Source: Alistipes sp.
GTDB lineage: Bacteria > Bacteroidota > Bacteroidia > Bacteroidales > Rikenellaceae
Length of the DNA: 52,857 nucleotides
Assembly (NCBI GenBank): GCA_017546345.1
Contig: JAFYXB010000026.1
Location: 1-52,857 of the forward strand
Reading direction: 5' to 3'
Position numbers and translations under genes: made by a program. Numbering within the stretch: the stretch's first letter is position 1; the number at the start of each line of letters is the position of its first letter. This document shows positions 24,385 through 33,951 of this stretch, piece after piece. A model generated the notes under the pieces. That model was not told the DNA's origin. It saw nothing but the letters and a program-made list of their open reading frames with translations, and did no database searches.

Positions 24385-25665
24385 ATGTCGCAGCAACCAC
24401 TCGCTGAACGTCTCCGCCCACAAACTCTCGACGACTACATCGGTCAGAGCCACTTGGTAGGCGACAATGGCGTATTTCGCAAATTCATAGCCTCGGGTAG
24501 CGTTCCCTCATTCATCTTGTGGGGACCTCCGGGTGTGGGCAAGACGACACTTGCTCGTATCGTAGCCTCGGCTCTCGATCGCCCATTCTACACCCTCTCG
24601 GCCGTAACGTCGGGCGTGAAGGATGTGCGCGAAGTTATCGAGAAGGCCAAGAATCAGCATCTATTCAACGCCCGTCCCGCCTTCCTATTTATCGATGAGA
24701 TCCACCGCTTCAACAAGTCGCAGCAAGACTCGCTGCTTGGTGCTGTGGAGCAGGGCATTGTGACGCTTATTGGTGCAACTACGGAAAACCCCTCGTTCGA
24801 GGTTATATCTCCGCTGCTCAGCCGTTGCCAGGTCTACGTACTCAAGCCAATGGACGATGACGAGCTCAACACCTTGCTTCAGCGTGCCATAAGTTGTGAC
24901 GAGGAGCTTCGCAAGCGCAATGTCGAGATAAAGGAGAGCGAGGCGTTGTTTAAGTTCTCGGGAGGCGATGCTCGCAAGCTACTCAACATATTGGATATCA
25001 TCGCAGGTGCTACGCAGGGCGATATCATCATCACGGATGAGCGCGTCACGGAGTGTCTACAGCAGAACATAGCGCTGTACGACAAGACGGGCGAGCAGCA
25101 CTACGACGTAATCTCGGCATTTATCAAGTCGGTACGTGGTAGCGACCCCAATGCTGCGATATACTACCTCGCACGAATGTTGGCAGGTGGCGAGGAGCCT
25201 CGCTTTATAGCCCGCCGACTTGTCATCCTCGCATCCGAGGATATCGGCTTGGCTAATCCCAATGCCCTACTACTCGCCAACGCTTGCTTCGACACAGTAC
25301 ATAAGATTGGTATGCCCGAGGCACGCATAACGCTTGCCGAGACTACGATATACTTGGCAACAAGCCCAAAAAGCAACTCGGCATACGCAGCGATAAACAA
25401 GGCTCTTGCCTTTGTCGAGCACGATACGACCAATCGTCCCGTGCCTCTACATCTGCGCAACGCCCCGACGAAACTTATGAGCGAGATGGGCTACGGTGCT
25501 GAGTATAAGTATGCGCACGATTATAAGGGCAACTTCACAGTGCAGGAGTTCCTCCCCGACACTCTCTCGGGGACACGTTTCTATGTACCCAACGAGCAGA
25601 ATGCTCAGGAGCAGAAGATTGCCGAGCGTATGCGTGCACTATGGGGTGGCAAATATGACAAATAG
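24385..25665 (+). CDS. rarA: Replication-associated recombination ATPase RarA
   Basis: The 426-residue AAA+ protein starts PLAERLRPQTLDDYIGQSHL. It has Walker A GPPGVGKTT (about 48-56), Walker B FIDEIHRFNKSQQD, sensor 1 LIGATTENPSFE, and the RarA C-terminal tetramerisation region (KSVRGSDPNAAIYYLARML and LHLRNAPTKLM). It acts at stalled replication forks. Length equals that of E. coli RarA/MgsA within normal variation. A short ctgaca/tgtcag hairpin follows the stop. Confidence 0.96.
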   Translation: MSQQPLAERLRPQTLDDYIGQSHLVGDNGVFRKFIASGSVPSFILWGPPGVGKTTLARIVASALDRPFYTLSAVTSGVKDVREVIEKAKNQHLFNARPAFLFIDEIHRFNKSQQDSLLGAVEQGIVTLIGATTENPSFEVISPLLSRCQVYVLKPMDDDELNTLLQRAISCDEELRKRNVEIKESEALFKFSGGDARKLLNILDIIAGATQGDIIITDERVTECLQQNIALYDKTGEQHYDVISAFIKSVRGSDPNAAIYYLARMLAGGEEPRFIARRLVILASEDIGLANPNALLLANACFDTVHKIGMPEARITLAETTIYLATSPKSNSAYAAINKALAFVEHDTTNRPVPLHLRNAPTKLMSEMGYGAEYKYAHDYKGNFTVQEFLPDTLSGTRFYVPNEQNAQEQKIAERMRALWGGKYDK

Positions 25666-25798
25666 AGGCTGACAAAATGTCAGTTACATATATAATATAT
25701 ATGACGCCAAGCGCCAATCACGCTTTTGGCATAGAGATTGCGTGTGCTTTGGCTCAAAACAGAAATATAATTTAATAACATAAAACAGAATTGAAACT

Positions 25799-26071
25799 AT
25801 GGCAGTAAAACCACTTTCAGACCGCGTATTGGTAAAGCCCAATCCGGCAGAGGAGAAGACCGCAGGTGGTCTTTTCATTCCAGACACAGCAAAGGAGAAG
25901 CCCTTGATGGGTAAGGTCGTAGCCGCAGGCCCCGGCACCGCAGATATCAAGATGGAGGTGAAGGTTGGCGATGTGGTTATGTATGGCAAGTATGCTGGCA
26001 CGGAGCTTAGCTACGAGGGCGAGGAGTACCTCGTTATGAAGCAGGCTGATATTATCGCAGTTATTGAGTAA
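25799..26071 (+). CDS. groES: Co-chaperonin GroES
   Basis: The 90-residue protein begins [20 protein letters not shown] and contains the mobile loop [15 protein letters not shown] and the roof region [13 protein letters not shown]. It caps the GroEL ring. It is 22 bp upstream of groEL. No CIRCE repeat was seen in the 133 bp upstream. Confidence 0.98.
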   Translation: MAVKPLSDRVLVKPNPAEEKTAGGLFIPDTAKEKPLMGKVVAAGPGTADIKMEVKVGDVVMYGKYAGTELSYEGEEYLVMKQADIIAVIE

Positions 26072-26081
26072 TAAAATTTAA

Positions 26082-27728
<1,647 letters not shown>

Positions 27729-27800
27729 TCTGCCATCTAAAAAATAAGGCAACTATCTACTTTAATCTTGTAAGATAGTTCAAATTAAAGGTTAGATTTT

Positions 27801-27845
27801 GAAGAGACCCCAAAAGTTTTTTGTCTAAACTTTTGGGGTCTCTTC
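27801..27845. terminator. 19-bp perfect hairpin downstream of groEL
   Basis: Arms 27801-27819 and 27827-27845 are exact complements (gaagagaccccaaaagttt in the first arm) with a 7-nt loop. It separates groEL from the convergent gene at 27913. A weaker 8-bp inverted repeat (aactatct/agatagtt) sits at about 27751-27779. Confidence 0.75.
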
Positions 27846-27912
27846 ACATTCGGAAACTCCCTATTATTTTATTTTACAATAAACCACTCGATACTTGTGC
27901 TGCACACCGTGG

Positions 27913-28314
27913 CTACTCCTCAGCGCCGATCTCAATTTTTATATTAGCACCCGTCCACGGGTTAAGCGTATGACGTCGATTGTAAAGTACATCGCCGCCC
28001 TGCGAGATGATAACATGAAGCTCTGGGCTTACAGCATCCTCTACTTTCTGCACCTCGGGAAGCGTATGAGGGATACTATATATATATAATGTAAGCGCAT
28101 TTGCAGAGTGGCTTTCGAGGCGCACTACGCCACGTGGTCGAAAGTTGGTGGGTGCTGTGCGAATGTCGGAACCCAACTCCGCCACATCATCGCTATAGCT
28201 AAGGAAATCGACACGCTCGCCATCAGCTATAGCCTCACCCATAATTTTTAGGTTGTACTGCCACTCGTTTTTATCGCCCTCAACGGTTATAATATAGGGG
28301 TTCATAGTTGTCAT
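27913..28314 (-). CDS. Hypothetical protein, 133 residues
   Basis: I do not recognise a domain. The protein is soluble, without signal peptide or membrane helix. It begins MTTMNPYIITVEGDKNEWQY and is rich in beta-forming residues, with VRLESHSANALTLYIYSI near the middle and an acidic end. The gene has a TATTTTTG box 30 bp upstream and lies alone between the groEL terminator and the divergent yceD promoter, so it is probably real. The second Met (residue 4) is an equally good start. Confidence 0.65.
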   Translation of the reverse strand: MTTMNPYIITVEGDKNEWQYNLKIMGEAIADGERVDFLSYSDDVAELGSDIRTAPTNFRPRGVVRLESHSANALTLYIYSIPHTLPEVQKVEDAVSPELHVIISQGGDVLYNRRHTLNPWTGANIKIEIGAEE

Positions 28315-28343
28315 TTTTTAATTTTTAGCATAAAACTTTGCTA

Positions 28344-28351
28344 CAAAAATA
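28344..28351 (-). promoter_or_regulatory. -7 box of the 133-residue protein gene
   Basis: Read leftward the bases are TATTTTTG, 30 bp before the ATG at 28314. It lies 32 bp from the divergent yceD box. Confidence 0.5.
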
Positions 28352-28382
28352 ATAATAATTTGCACATTTTGGTTTTTTGTTG

Positions 28383-28390
28383 TAAATTTG
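28383..28390 (+). promoter_or_regulatory. -7 box of yceD, decides the start codon
   Basis: TAAATTTG overlaps a TTG at 28388 that would extend the yceD frame by seven codons. Since this is the promoter, the ATG at 28409 is the better start. Confidence 0.6.
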
Positions 28391-28408
28391 CAGACTATTT
28401 GTGCTGAA

Positions 28409-28966
28409 ATGGAGCAGATTGCATTATATACGATAGCCTATAAAGGGCTAAAAAATGGTAGCTATGGCTTTGATTTTCAGGTCGATAACAAGCTATTCAA
28501 AGCCTACGAAGCCGAGGAGATACTCGGCGGCGACTGTCGTGTCAAGGTAGCACTTAAGCGCAGCGAGTCGATGTTGGAACTCAATGTCGATATTTCGGGC
28601 GAGGTAATTTGTGAGTGCGACCGTTGTTTGGAGGAGTGTCCCATTCCTATCGACTACTCGGGAGATCTCGTTGTGAAGTTCTCGGACGAGACCGACTACT
28701 ACGATGGCGATGTGATGTGGATCTCACCTTCGGAGGATATGCTTAACCTCACGCAGTATATCTACGAGAGCATCATTCTCTCGTTGCCATATAGCCGCGT
28801 ACACGAGGAGGGCGAGTGCAATCCCGATATGCTCGTAGCCGAGATTAGCGAGGAGGAGTTGGAGCAGATGGAGGCCGCAGCCGCTGAGGGCGACGTGATT
28901 GGCCTTGACGATTTCAATAAGTCGTTGCTCGAGGCTCTAAAGAGCAAAATGGAGGAGGATAAATAG
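28409..28966 (+). CDS. yceD: YceD family protein (DUF177)
   Basis: The protein is 185 residues from the ATG at 28409 (MEQIALYTIAYKGLKNGSYG). YceD proteins are implicated in 23S rRNA or ribosome maturation, and the gene is classically upstream of rpmF and plsX, as here. The cysteine pair CECDRCLEECPIPI sits near residue 65, and an acidic region follows. It is 84 bp upstream of rpmF. Confidence 0.88.
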   Translation: MEQIALYTIAYKGLKNGSYGFDFQVDNKLFKAYEAEEILGGDCRVKVALKRSESMLELNVDISGEVICECDRCLEECPIPIDYSGDLVVKFSDETDYYDGDVMWISPSEDMLNLTQYIYESIILSLPYSRVHEEGECNPDMLVAEISEEELEQMEAAAAEGDVIGLDDFNKSLLEALKSKMEEDK

Positions 28967-29050
28967 ATATAGGGTTCGAGTGGTAGCTTATCCGTCAGGT
29001 TGCTGCGAGAACAAAAAGAAAACATAATAACTTAAAAATTATATTGTAAG

Positions 29051-29236
29051 ATGGCACATCCAAAACACAAAGTCTCTTCTACACGTCGAGACAAGAGAAG
29101 AACTCACTACAAGGCAGTAGTTCCAACTGTAGTAAATTGCTCAAACTGCGGTTCTGCAGTACTCTACCACCGCGTATGCCCCGAGTGCGGTTTCTATCGC
29201 GGTAAGCTCGCTATCGAGAAGAAGGCTGCTGAGTAG
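29051..29236 (+). CDS. rpmF: Ribosomal protein bL32
   Basis: The 61-residue protein begins MAHPKHKVSSTRRDKRRTHY and has a zinc ribbon, CSNCGS to CPECGFYRG, so it is the four-cysteine form. A terminator candidate follows, although plsX lies only 91 bp downstream. Confidence 0.98.
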   Translation: MAHPKHKVSSTRRDKRRTHYKAVVPTVVNCSNCGSAVLYHRVCPECGFYRGKLAIEKKAAE

Positions 29237-29248
29237 TCTTCACAACAC

Positions 29249-29285
29249 AAAAAGGGCACAACCGCATGTCGGTCGTGCTCTTTTT
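29249..29285 (+). terminator. Terminator hairpin after rpmF
   Basis: aaaaagggcacaaccg pairs with cggtcgtgctcttttt (loop catgt, two mismatches). It lies between rpmF and plsX and may attenuate rather than block transcription. Confidence 0.7.
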
Positions 29286-29327
29286 GTATTCTAACAATTC
29301 TACTTACACACCTAAACACGGATCCCT

Positions 29328-30374
29328 ATGATTAGAATCGGTATAGACGCTATGGGCGGTGACTTTGCTCCCGAGGTAGCTATCGAAGGTGCTATCATGT
29401 CGCTCAGCAAGCTTGACAAGGATAGCCGCATCGTGCTCTTCGGCGATGAGGCACGCATCGTCGAGCTACTCAAGAAGCACAACTGCCCCGTCAAGAATTT
29501 CGATATTGTACACACCTCACAGGTTATCGAAATGGGTGACCACCCCGCAAAGGCCTTTATATCAAAATCGGACTCAAGCATCACCGTAGGCTTCCGCTAT
29601 TTGTCTGAAGGCAAGATCGACGGTTTTGCAAGTGCCGGCTCGACAGGCGCTATGATGGTTGGCTCTATGCAGGTCATCAAGCCTATCGAGGGTGTTATCC
29701 GCCCCGTGCTTGCTACGCTCATCCCCACAATCTCTGCTGAGAAGGGCATCCAGCGCGGCGTATTGATGGACGTAGGTCTTAACGTAGATGCAAAACCCGA
29801 GGTTTTGGCTCAGTATGGTCTTCTCGGCTCTATCTATGCAAAGTCGGCTCTCAAGACCGACAATCCTCGCGTAGCGTTGCTCAACATCGGCGAGGAGGAG
29901 GGCAAGGGTAATGCTCAGGCTAAGGCTACCTACGACCTTATGAAGGCCGACAATCGCTTCAACTTTGTGGGCAATGTCGAGTCATCGTATATCTTCACTG
30001 GCAAGATTGCCGATGTCGTTGTGGCTGACGCCTTCGTCGGCAACAGCATCTTGAAGATGGCCGAGGCTTTGTACCGCATCAACTTCCGCCTTGGCGGTGG
30101 TAAGCCACGCATTAAGAACTTCTTGCGCCCCGTGCTTGGTCGCATCGTACCAAAGCTCTACTGGCAGCAGGACTTCTGGGATGCTATGAACGCCGAAAGC
30201 GTTGGTGGCTTGCAGGTTATGGGCGTTAATGCTCCCGTAATGATCGGTCACGGTAGCTCATCGGCTCGTGCAATATGTAGCATGATTGTATCTATGGAGC
30301 GCGATATCAAGAGTGACTTCCCATCGAAGTTGCGCGAGGCGCTTAAGGAGCACAACAGTAATAAGGAGGCATAG
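29328..30374 (+). CDS. plsX: Phosphate acyltransferase PlsX
   Basis: The 348-residue protein starts IRIGIDAMGGDFAPEVAIEG, the PlsX signature, with TVGFRYLSEGKIDGFASAGS (about 84-103) and LMDVGLNVDAKPE. It converts acyl-ACP to acyl phosphate for phospholipid synthesis at the membrane. In many bacteria fabH follows plsX; here a lipoprotein gene starts 7 bp after the stop instead. Confidence 0.97.
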   Translation: MIRIGIDAMGGDFAPEVAIEGAIMSLSKLDKDSRIVLFGDEARIVELLKKHNCPVKNFDIVHTSQVIEMGDHPAKAFISKSDSSITVGFRYLSEGKIDGFASAGSTGAMMVGSMQVIKPIEGVIRPVLATLIPTISAEKGIQRGVLMDVGLNVDAKPEVLAQYGLLGSIYAKSALKTDNPRVALLNIGEEEGKGNAQAKATYDLMKADNRFNFVGNVESSYIFTGKIADVVVADAFVGNSILKMAEALYRINFRLGGGKPRIKNFLRPVLGRIVPKLYWQQDFWDAMNAESVGGLQVMGVNAPVMIGHGSSSARAICSMIVSMERDIKSDFPSKLREALKEHNSNKEA

Positions 30375-30381
30375 ACGAGAG

Positions 30382-31023
30382 ATGAAAGCATTGCGTTTTT
30401 TATTCGCTGCCACCCTACTCTTCGGACTACTTTTCGCCAGCTGCGAGCCTGTATCAGACCCTATTGATGTACCTACCCAGGAGGAGAACACAGAGGAGGA
30501 GACAACAGACGAGGGCTCAGAGGAGAACGGCAAGGAGAACGAAGGGGACGAGGAGAACAAGGATAATGGCGGCCAGGAGAATACGGGCAACGAGCAGGAT
30601 AACTCGTGGATGGAGAATCCCCAGCCACTCCCCGATGCTACATACAAGCTCTCGGGAGGTTTGACTGCCACGAGCTATGTAAGCTATGCAGATAATTTGC
30701 GTAACGACTATCTGTCGTTCTACGAGGCATCGCGCGATTACGCCCTGTATATCGACCTCTACACCTCGGAGCTCAACACGATGCTCTCTACGGGTCGCTA
30801 TCTGCTTGCTGACAGTTTCGAGAATAGCGCCTACCGCGAGTATTGCTATCTCACGCTCGAGACCGATGGAGAGCTTAATCGCTTTACGGAGGGTTGGGTC
30901 GAGGTAATCGCTGATGCGGAGCATGAGTCGGGCTACCCGTTGCACAACATCCGCGCCTACTTTGTAATGGAGTCTGGCGAGAGCGTATCGTTGGAATACG
31001 AGGGTACGATAATCTTGAAATAG
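30382..31023 (+). CDS. Acidic lipoprotein of unknown function
   Basis: The protein is 213 residues from the ATG at 30382; the open frame runs further upstream inside plsX but lacks family logic there. Residues 1-17 are a lipoprotein signal (MKALRFLFAATLLFGLLFASC, Cys21 as lipobox residue). Residues about 28-75 are a Glu/Asn/Gly-rich low-complexity linker (QEENTEEETTDEGSEENGKE). A globular domain follows (YKLSGGLTATSYVSYADN to the C-terminus). It lies 7 bp after plsX and has a strong terminator 18 bp after its stop. I cannot name a family; a surface or periplasmic lipoprotein is likely. Confidence 0.75.
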   Translation: MKALRFLFAATLLFGLLFASCEPVSDPIDVPTQEENTEEETTDEGSEENGKENEGDEENKDNGGQENTGNEQDNSWMENPQPLPDATYKLSGGLTATSYVSYADNLRNDYLSFYEASRDYALYIDLYTSELNTMLSTGRYLLADSFENSAYREYCYLTLETDGELNRFTEGWVEVIADAEHESGYPLHNIRAYFVMESGESVSLEYEGTIILK

Positions 31024-31040
31024 ACCTTTGGCATATAAAA

Positions 31041-31078
31041 TAAAATAGTAGCTGAGCAGATGCTCAGCTACTATTTTA
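31041..31078. terminator. Bidirectional terminator after the acidic lipoprotein
   Basis: taaaatagtagctgagca (31041-31058) and its exact complement (31061-31078) form an 18-bp stem with A- and T-rich ends. It serves the rightward gene. Confidence 0.9.
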
Positions 31079-31166
31079 TTTAGGTATTTGTTCGTTCATT
31101 CCCCGTTTAATCCAGACTCATTACAATAAGTCATCGTTGGGTACCCCTCGTTTATCTGCACGCCCT

Positions 31167-31293
31167 AATTTCTTGTTAGAAGTCGTGAGATGTGGCCTTG
31201 ATAAAAAATTGCCCCAGATGGGACATACTAAGCGTATTTCCCATTTGGGGCAATGATTGAGAGGCCGCAGATTGCGGCTTATTACAAGAAATT
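31167..31293. repeat. Hairpin unit U1 with terminal inverted repeats
   Basis: The 127-bp unit is bounded by aatttcttgt and acaagaaatt. Inside are a long hairpin (attgcccc/ggggcaat outermost, about 31208-31254) and a small one, gccgca/tgcggc (31264-31278). Leftward, the long hairpin is followed by TTTTTATC, so it can act as a terminator for that strand. It shares its last 4 bp with U2. Confidence 0.65.
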
Positions 31294-31421
31294 TCTTGTC
31301 AGAAGGGTGCCGAGTGCTACACTCAGCAAAAATAGCGACAATGGGTAGTACTGTGACGTACGTCCCATTGTCGCCATTTTTTTTGTTAGGGGCCGCAATC
31401 GACCCCTTATCACAAGAAATT
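31290..31421. repeat. Hairpin unit U2 with terminal inverted repeats
   Basis: The 132-bp unit has the same termini as U1. Inside are gccgagtg-cta-cactcagc, a long hairpin gcgacaatggg/cccattgtcgc (about 31334-31374) with T runs on both strands, and agggg/cccct. The stem sequences differ from U1 although the ends and order agree. Its right end overlaps the stop codon of the GH57 gene by 2 bp. The remaining part of the gap (31079-31166) shows nothing I can name. Confidence 0.65.
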
Positions 31422-32595
31422 ACAGTTTGTTGAGCTCAATCTCAAAATCAGCCAACACATTCATATAGTTGATGAATGCCTCGTATGCCGAATCGTATGG
31501 GTTGAAATATGAGTGAACATCGCCATCAGATAGCCACTTGGTAGCCATATAGTAGAAATGGTCTGAGTTCTGCATAAAGTGCCATACAAAGTCGAAATCC
31601 TTGTTCTTAGCCTTCTTAACACGAGGTGCAAGGGCATACAACTTACGGAACGCCTCGTTCTGCAAGTCGTTACCGAGCCATGCTGTTACGTCGCGCTCCT
31701 CATCAGCCCATGACATAGCATAAGGACAGTGGAGAACAGCTACAGGCTGGAGCTTCTTAGCAGCCTCCGATGCTGTAGCGAACTCTATGCCACGGCTCTG
31801 CAAAGCCGCTGGAAGAGCCTTCATAAAGTCGAAGATACCCGAAGCAGCCTTCTGATGCTCACCAAATGTCTCGTAGTCCATAAACAAGTTTACTATATCG
31901 CCAGTCTCCGAAGCAACCCAATCGGCATACTTATCAGCCGTGAGAGGCCACTCGTTCCAACCCTCGTTAGAGAAGCGGAAAGCGATATCGTCCGAAAGCT
32001 TGTAGTTGCGCAACAAGAGGCGAAGCTTATTATCCACAGCGTCGGTATATACGAAGTTTGGCGACTTCCAACCAAGGATATGCTTAGCACCCTCAGCCAA
32101 CATCGTCTTGAAGCCCATAGCCTCAACGCTCTGTGCAATCTCGTCAGAGTAGATAAGCTCGGTGTTGCGGAATGCCGTAGGCTTAACACCAAACTCCTCC
32201 TTAAGCATAGCAGTATGGAGCTTAACCTCATTCTTGAACTCATCCACTGATGCCAACGATGCCAACGAGTGTGAGTATGTCTCGCCAAGGAACTCTACAC
32301 AACCTGTATCGGCAAGCTGCTTGAACGACTCGAGAACCTCGGGAGCGTAGGCCTTGAACTGCTCGACAGCCGAGCCTGTAATCGAGAATGTGAACTTAAA
32401 CGCACCCTTACCCTCACGGATGAGGCTGAGAAGAAGAGCATTCATCGGCAAGTAGCACTCACGAGCAACCTTCTGCATGATAGCACGGTTGGTAAAGTCG
32501 TCGAGATAGTTGTGGTCATTGCCCATCTGGAAGAAACGGTAGGTCTTCAAACGCCAGGGCTGGTGTACCTGAAAATAGAAACAAACAGTCTTCAT
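31420..32595 (-). CDS. GH57 family glycoside hydrolase (alpha-amylase-like)
   Basis: The 391-residue protein has GH57 motifs in order: VCFYFQVHQPWRLK (residues 4-17), the nucleophile region FRNTELIYSDE, and the acid/base region NLFMDYETFGEHQ. GH57 enzymes cleave or rearrange alpha-1,4/1,6-glucans. It has no signal peptide, so it should act in the cytoplasm. It lies 18 bp after the GT4 gene and is the last of a three-gene glycogen operon. Confidence 0.92.
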   Translation of the reverse strand: MKTVCFYFQVHQPWRLKTYRFFQMGNDHNYLDDFTNRAIMQKVARECYLPMNALLLSLIREGKGAFKFTFSITGSAVEQFKAYAPEVLESFKQLADTGCVEFLGETYSHSLASLASVDEFKNEVKLHTAMLKEEFGVKPTAFRNTELIYSDEIAQSVEAMGFKTMLAEGAKHILGWKSPNFVYTDAVDNKLRLLLRNYKLSDDIAFRFSNEGWNEWPLTADKYADWVASETGDIVNLFMDYETFGEHQKAASGIFDFMKALPAALQSRGIEFATASEAAKKLQPVAVLHCPYAMSWADEERDVTAWLGNDLQNEAFRKLYALAPRVKKAKNKDFDFVWHFMQNSDHFYYMATKWLSDGDVHSYFNPYDSAYEAFINYMNVLADFEIELNKL

Positions 32596-32613
32596 ACTAT
32601 ATACTCTTTTTTA

Positions 32614-33930
32614 TTATTTACACTTGTCGATAGCCTGCTGATATACATCCTTAATCTTAACAGCAGCGTTGATCCACTTAAGGTTATTAACCTCGTCCAT
32701 ACCCTTCTCCGAGAACATCTTAGCCAATGCTGGGTAGGTGATAAGGCCATAGATAGCATCGGCCATAGCATCCACATCCCAGTAGTTTACCTTAATGGCA
32801 TAGTCTAAGACCTCGGCTACACCACTCTGATGCGAGATGATTGTAGGTACGTTCGAACGCATAGCCTCGAGAGGCGAGATACCGAAAGGCTCCGATACCG
32901 AAGGCATGATGTATACGTCCGAGAGTTGGAACATCTTCTGCACATCGTCACCCTTCAAGAAGCCCGTAAAGTGGAAACGATCCGCGATACCGAGCTGCGC
33001 AACACGACGAATACAGTGGTTCATCATATCGCCCGAGCCAGCCATCACAAAGCGTACGTTAGGCACGCGGTGGAGAACCTTAGCTGCCGCCTCGATAAAG
33101 TAGTCGGGACCCTTCTGGAAGGTGATACGACCAAGGAAGGTAACAATCTTATCCTCAACGCCTCGCTCAGGCACAGGATTATCGTTCTCGGCAAACTGTA
33201 CAGCATTATGCACAGCCACAACCTTCTCAGGCTCAATGTTATACTTATTGATAACGATATTACGTGTGAGATTAGATACGGCGATAACCATATCCGCAGC
33301 GGCCATACCCGCACGCTCGATCTCATATACGCGTGTATCGATATTGTCACTCGACGAACGGTCGAACGACGTAGCGTGCATATGTACTACGAGTGGCTTA
33401 CCCGACACGCGCTTTGCGGCAATACCTGCAAAGTATGTCAACCAGTCGTGAGCGTGAATAACATCAAACTGACCCTCGAGCTGACGTGCTACCTCGGCTG
33501 CAACGACAGCATAGCGAGCAACCTCCTCCATGATGTTTGCACCATACTTACCCGAGAAGGTGTAACGCTGTGTCCAGCTATCACCCTTACGCTCCCAGAA
33601 CTTCTTACCTGTGCGCTCGTAGCCCTCGCGGTATGTTGCCCACTCCTCAGGCGAGATGTAGGGTACCATATTCGAGTCGATATGGATAAACGAAATCTTA
33701 CGCATTATATCGTCAGCACCCTCAATGCTTGAGTCACAATAGCGTGCCTCGATGTCGCTGGCATTGACAACCTTAACAAAGCTCTGGTCCTCGTCACCCG
33801 ACGCCTTAGGCATCACAAAGATAACCTCTACATCGTTGCGAGCCAAGCCCTGAGTCATACCATAGCAGGCAGTACCCAAGCCACCAGCGATATGGGGAGG
33901 AAACTCCCAACCGAACATTAAGACTCTCAT
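32614..33930 (-). CDS. GT4 family glycosyltransferase (glycogen synthase-like)
   Basis: The 438-residue GT-B enzyme begins MRVLMFGWEFPPHIAGGLGT, the glycogen-synthase-like N-terminus. It carries DVIHAHDWLTYFAGIAAK, a second domain starting near VTFLGRITFQKGPDYF, and the donor-site ExxxxxxxE motif in SEPFGISPLEAMRS. It probably extends alpha-glucan from a nucleotide sugar. It is flanked by GH133 (21 bp upstream) and GH57, the usual Bacteroidetes glycogen cluster. Confidence 0.9.
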   Translation of the reverse strand: MRVLMFGWEFPPHIAGGLGTACYGMTQGLARNDVEVIFVMPKASGDEDQSFVKVVNASDIEARYCDSSIEGADDIMRKISFIHIDSNMVPYISPEEWATYREGYERTGKKFWERKGDSWTQRYTFSGKYGANIMEEVARYAVVAAEVARQLEGQFDVIHAHDWLTYFAGIAAKRVSGKPLVVHMHATSFDRSSSDNIDTRVYEIERAGMAAADMVIAVSNLTRNIVINKYNIEPEKVVAVHNAVQFAENDNPVPERGVEDKIVTFLGRITFQKGPDYFIEAAAKVLHRVPNVRFVMAGSGDMMNHCIRRVAQLGIADRFHFTGFLKGDDVQKMFQLSDVYIMPSVSEPFGISPLEAMRSNVPTIISHQSGVAEVLDYAIKVNYWDVDAMADAIYGLITYPALAKMFSEKGMDEVNNLKWINAAVKIKDVYQQAIDKCK

Positions 33931-33951
33931 ACTATATATATTTTTACATTT

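Noticed and set aside
28388..28408. TTG start extending yceD by seven codons
   Set aside because: The TTG lies inside the promoter box TAAATTTG; the ATG at 28409 fits the family start.
30286..30381. Longer start for the acidic lipoprotein inside plsX
   Set aside because: The ATG at 30382 gives a clean lipoprotein signal; the upstream part overlaps plsX in another frame.
32830..33732. 300-codon rightward frame opposite the GT4 gene
   Set aside because: It is an antisense shadow with no promoter and no recognisable domain.
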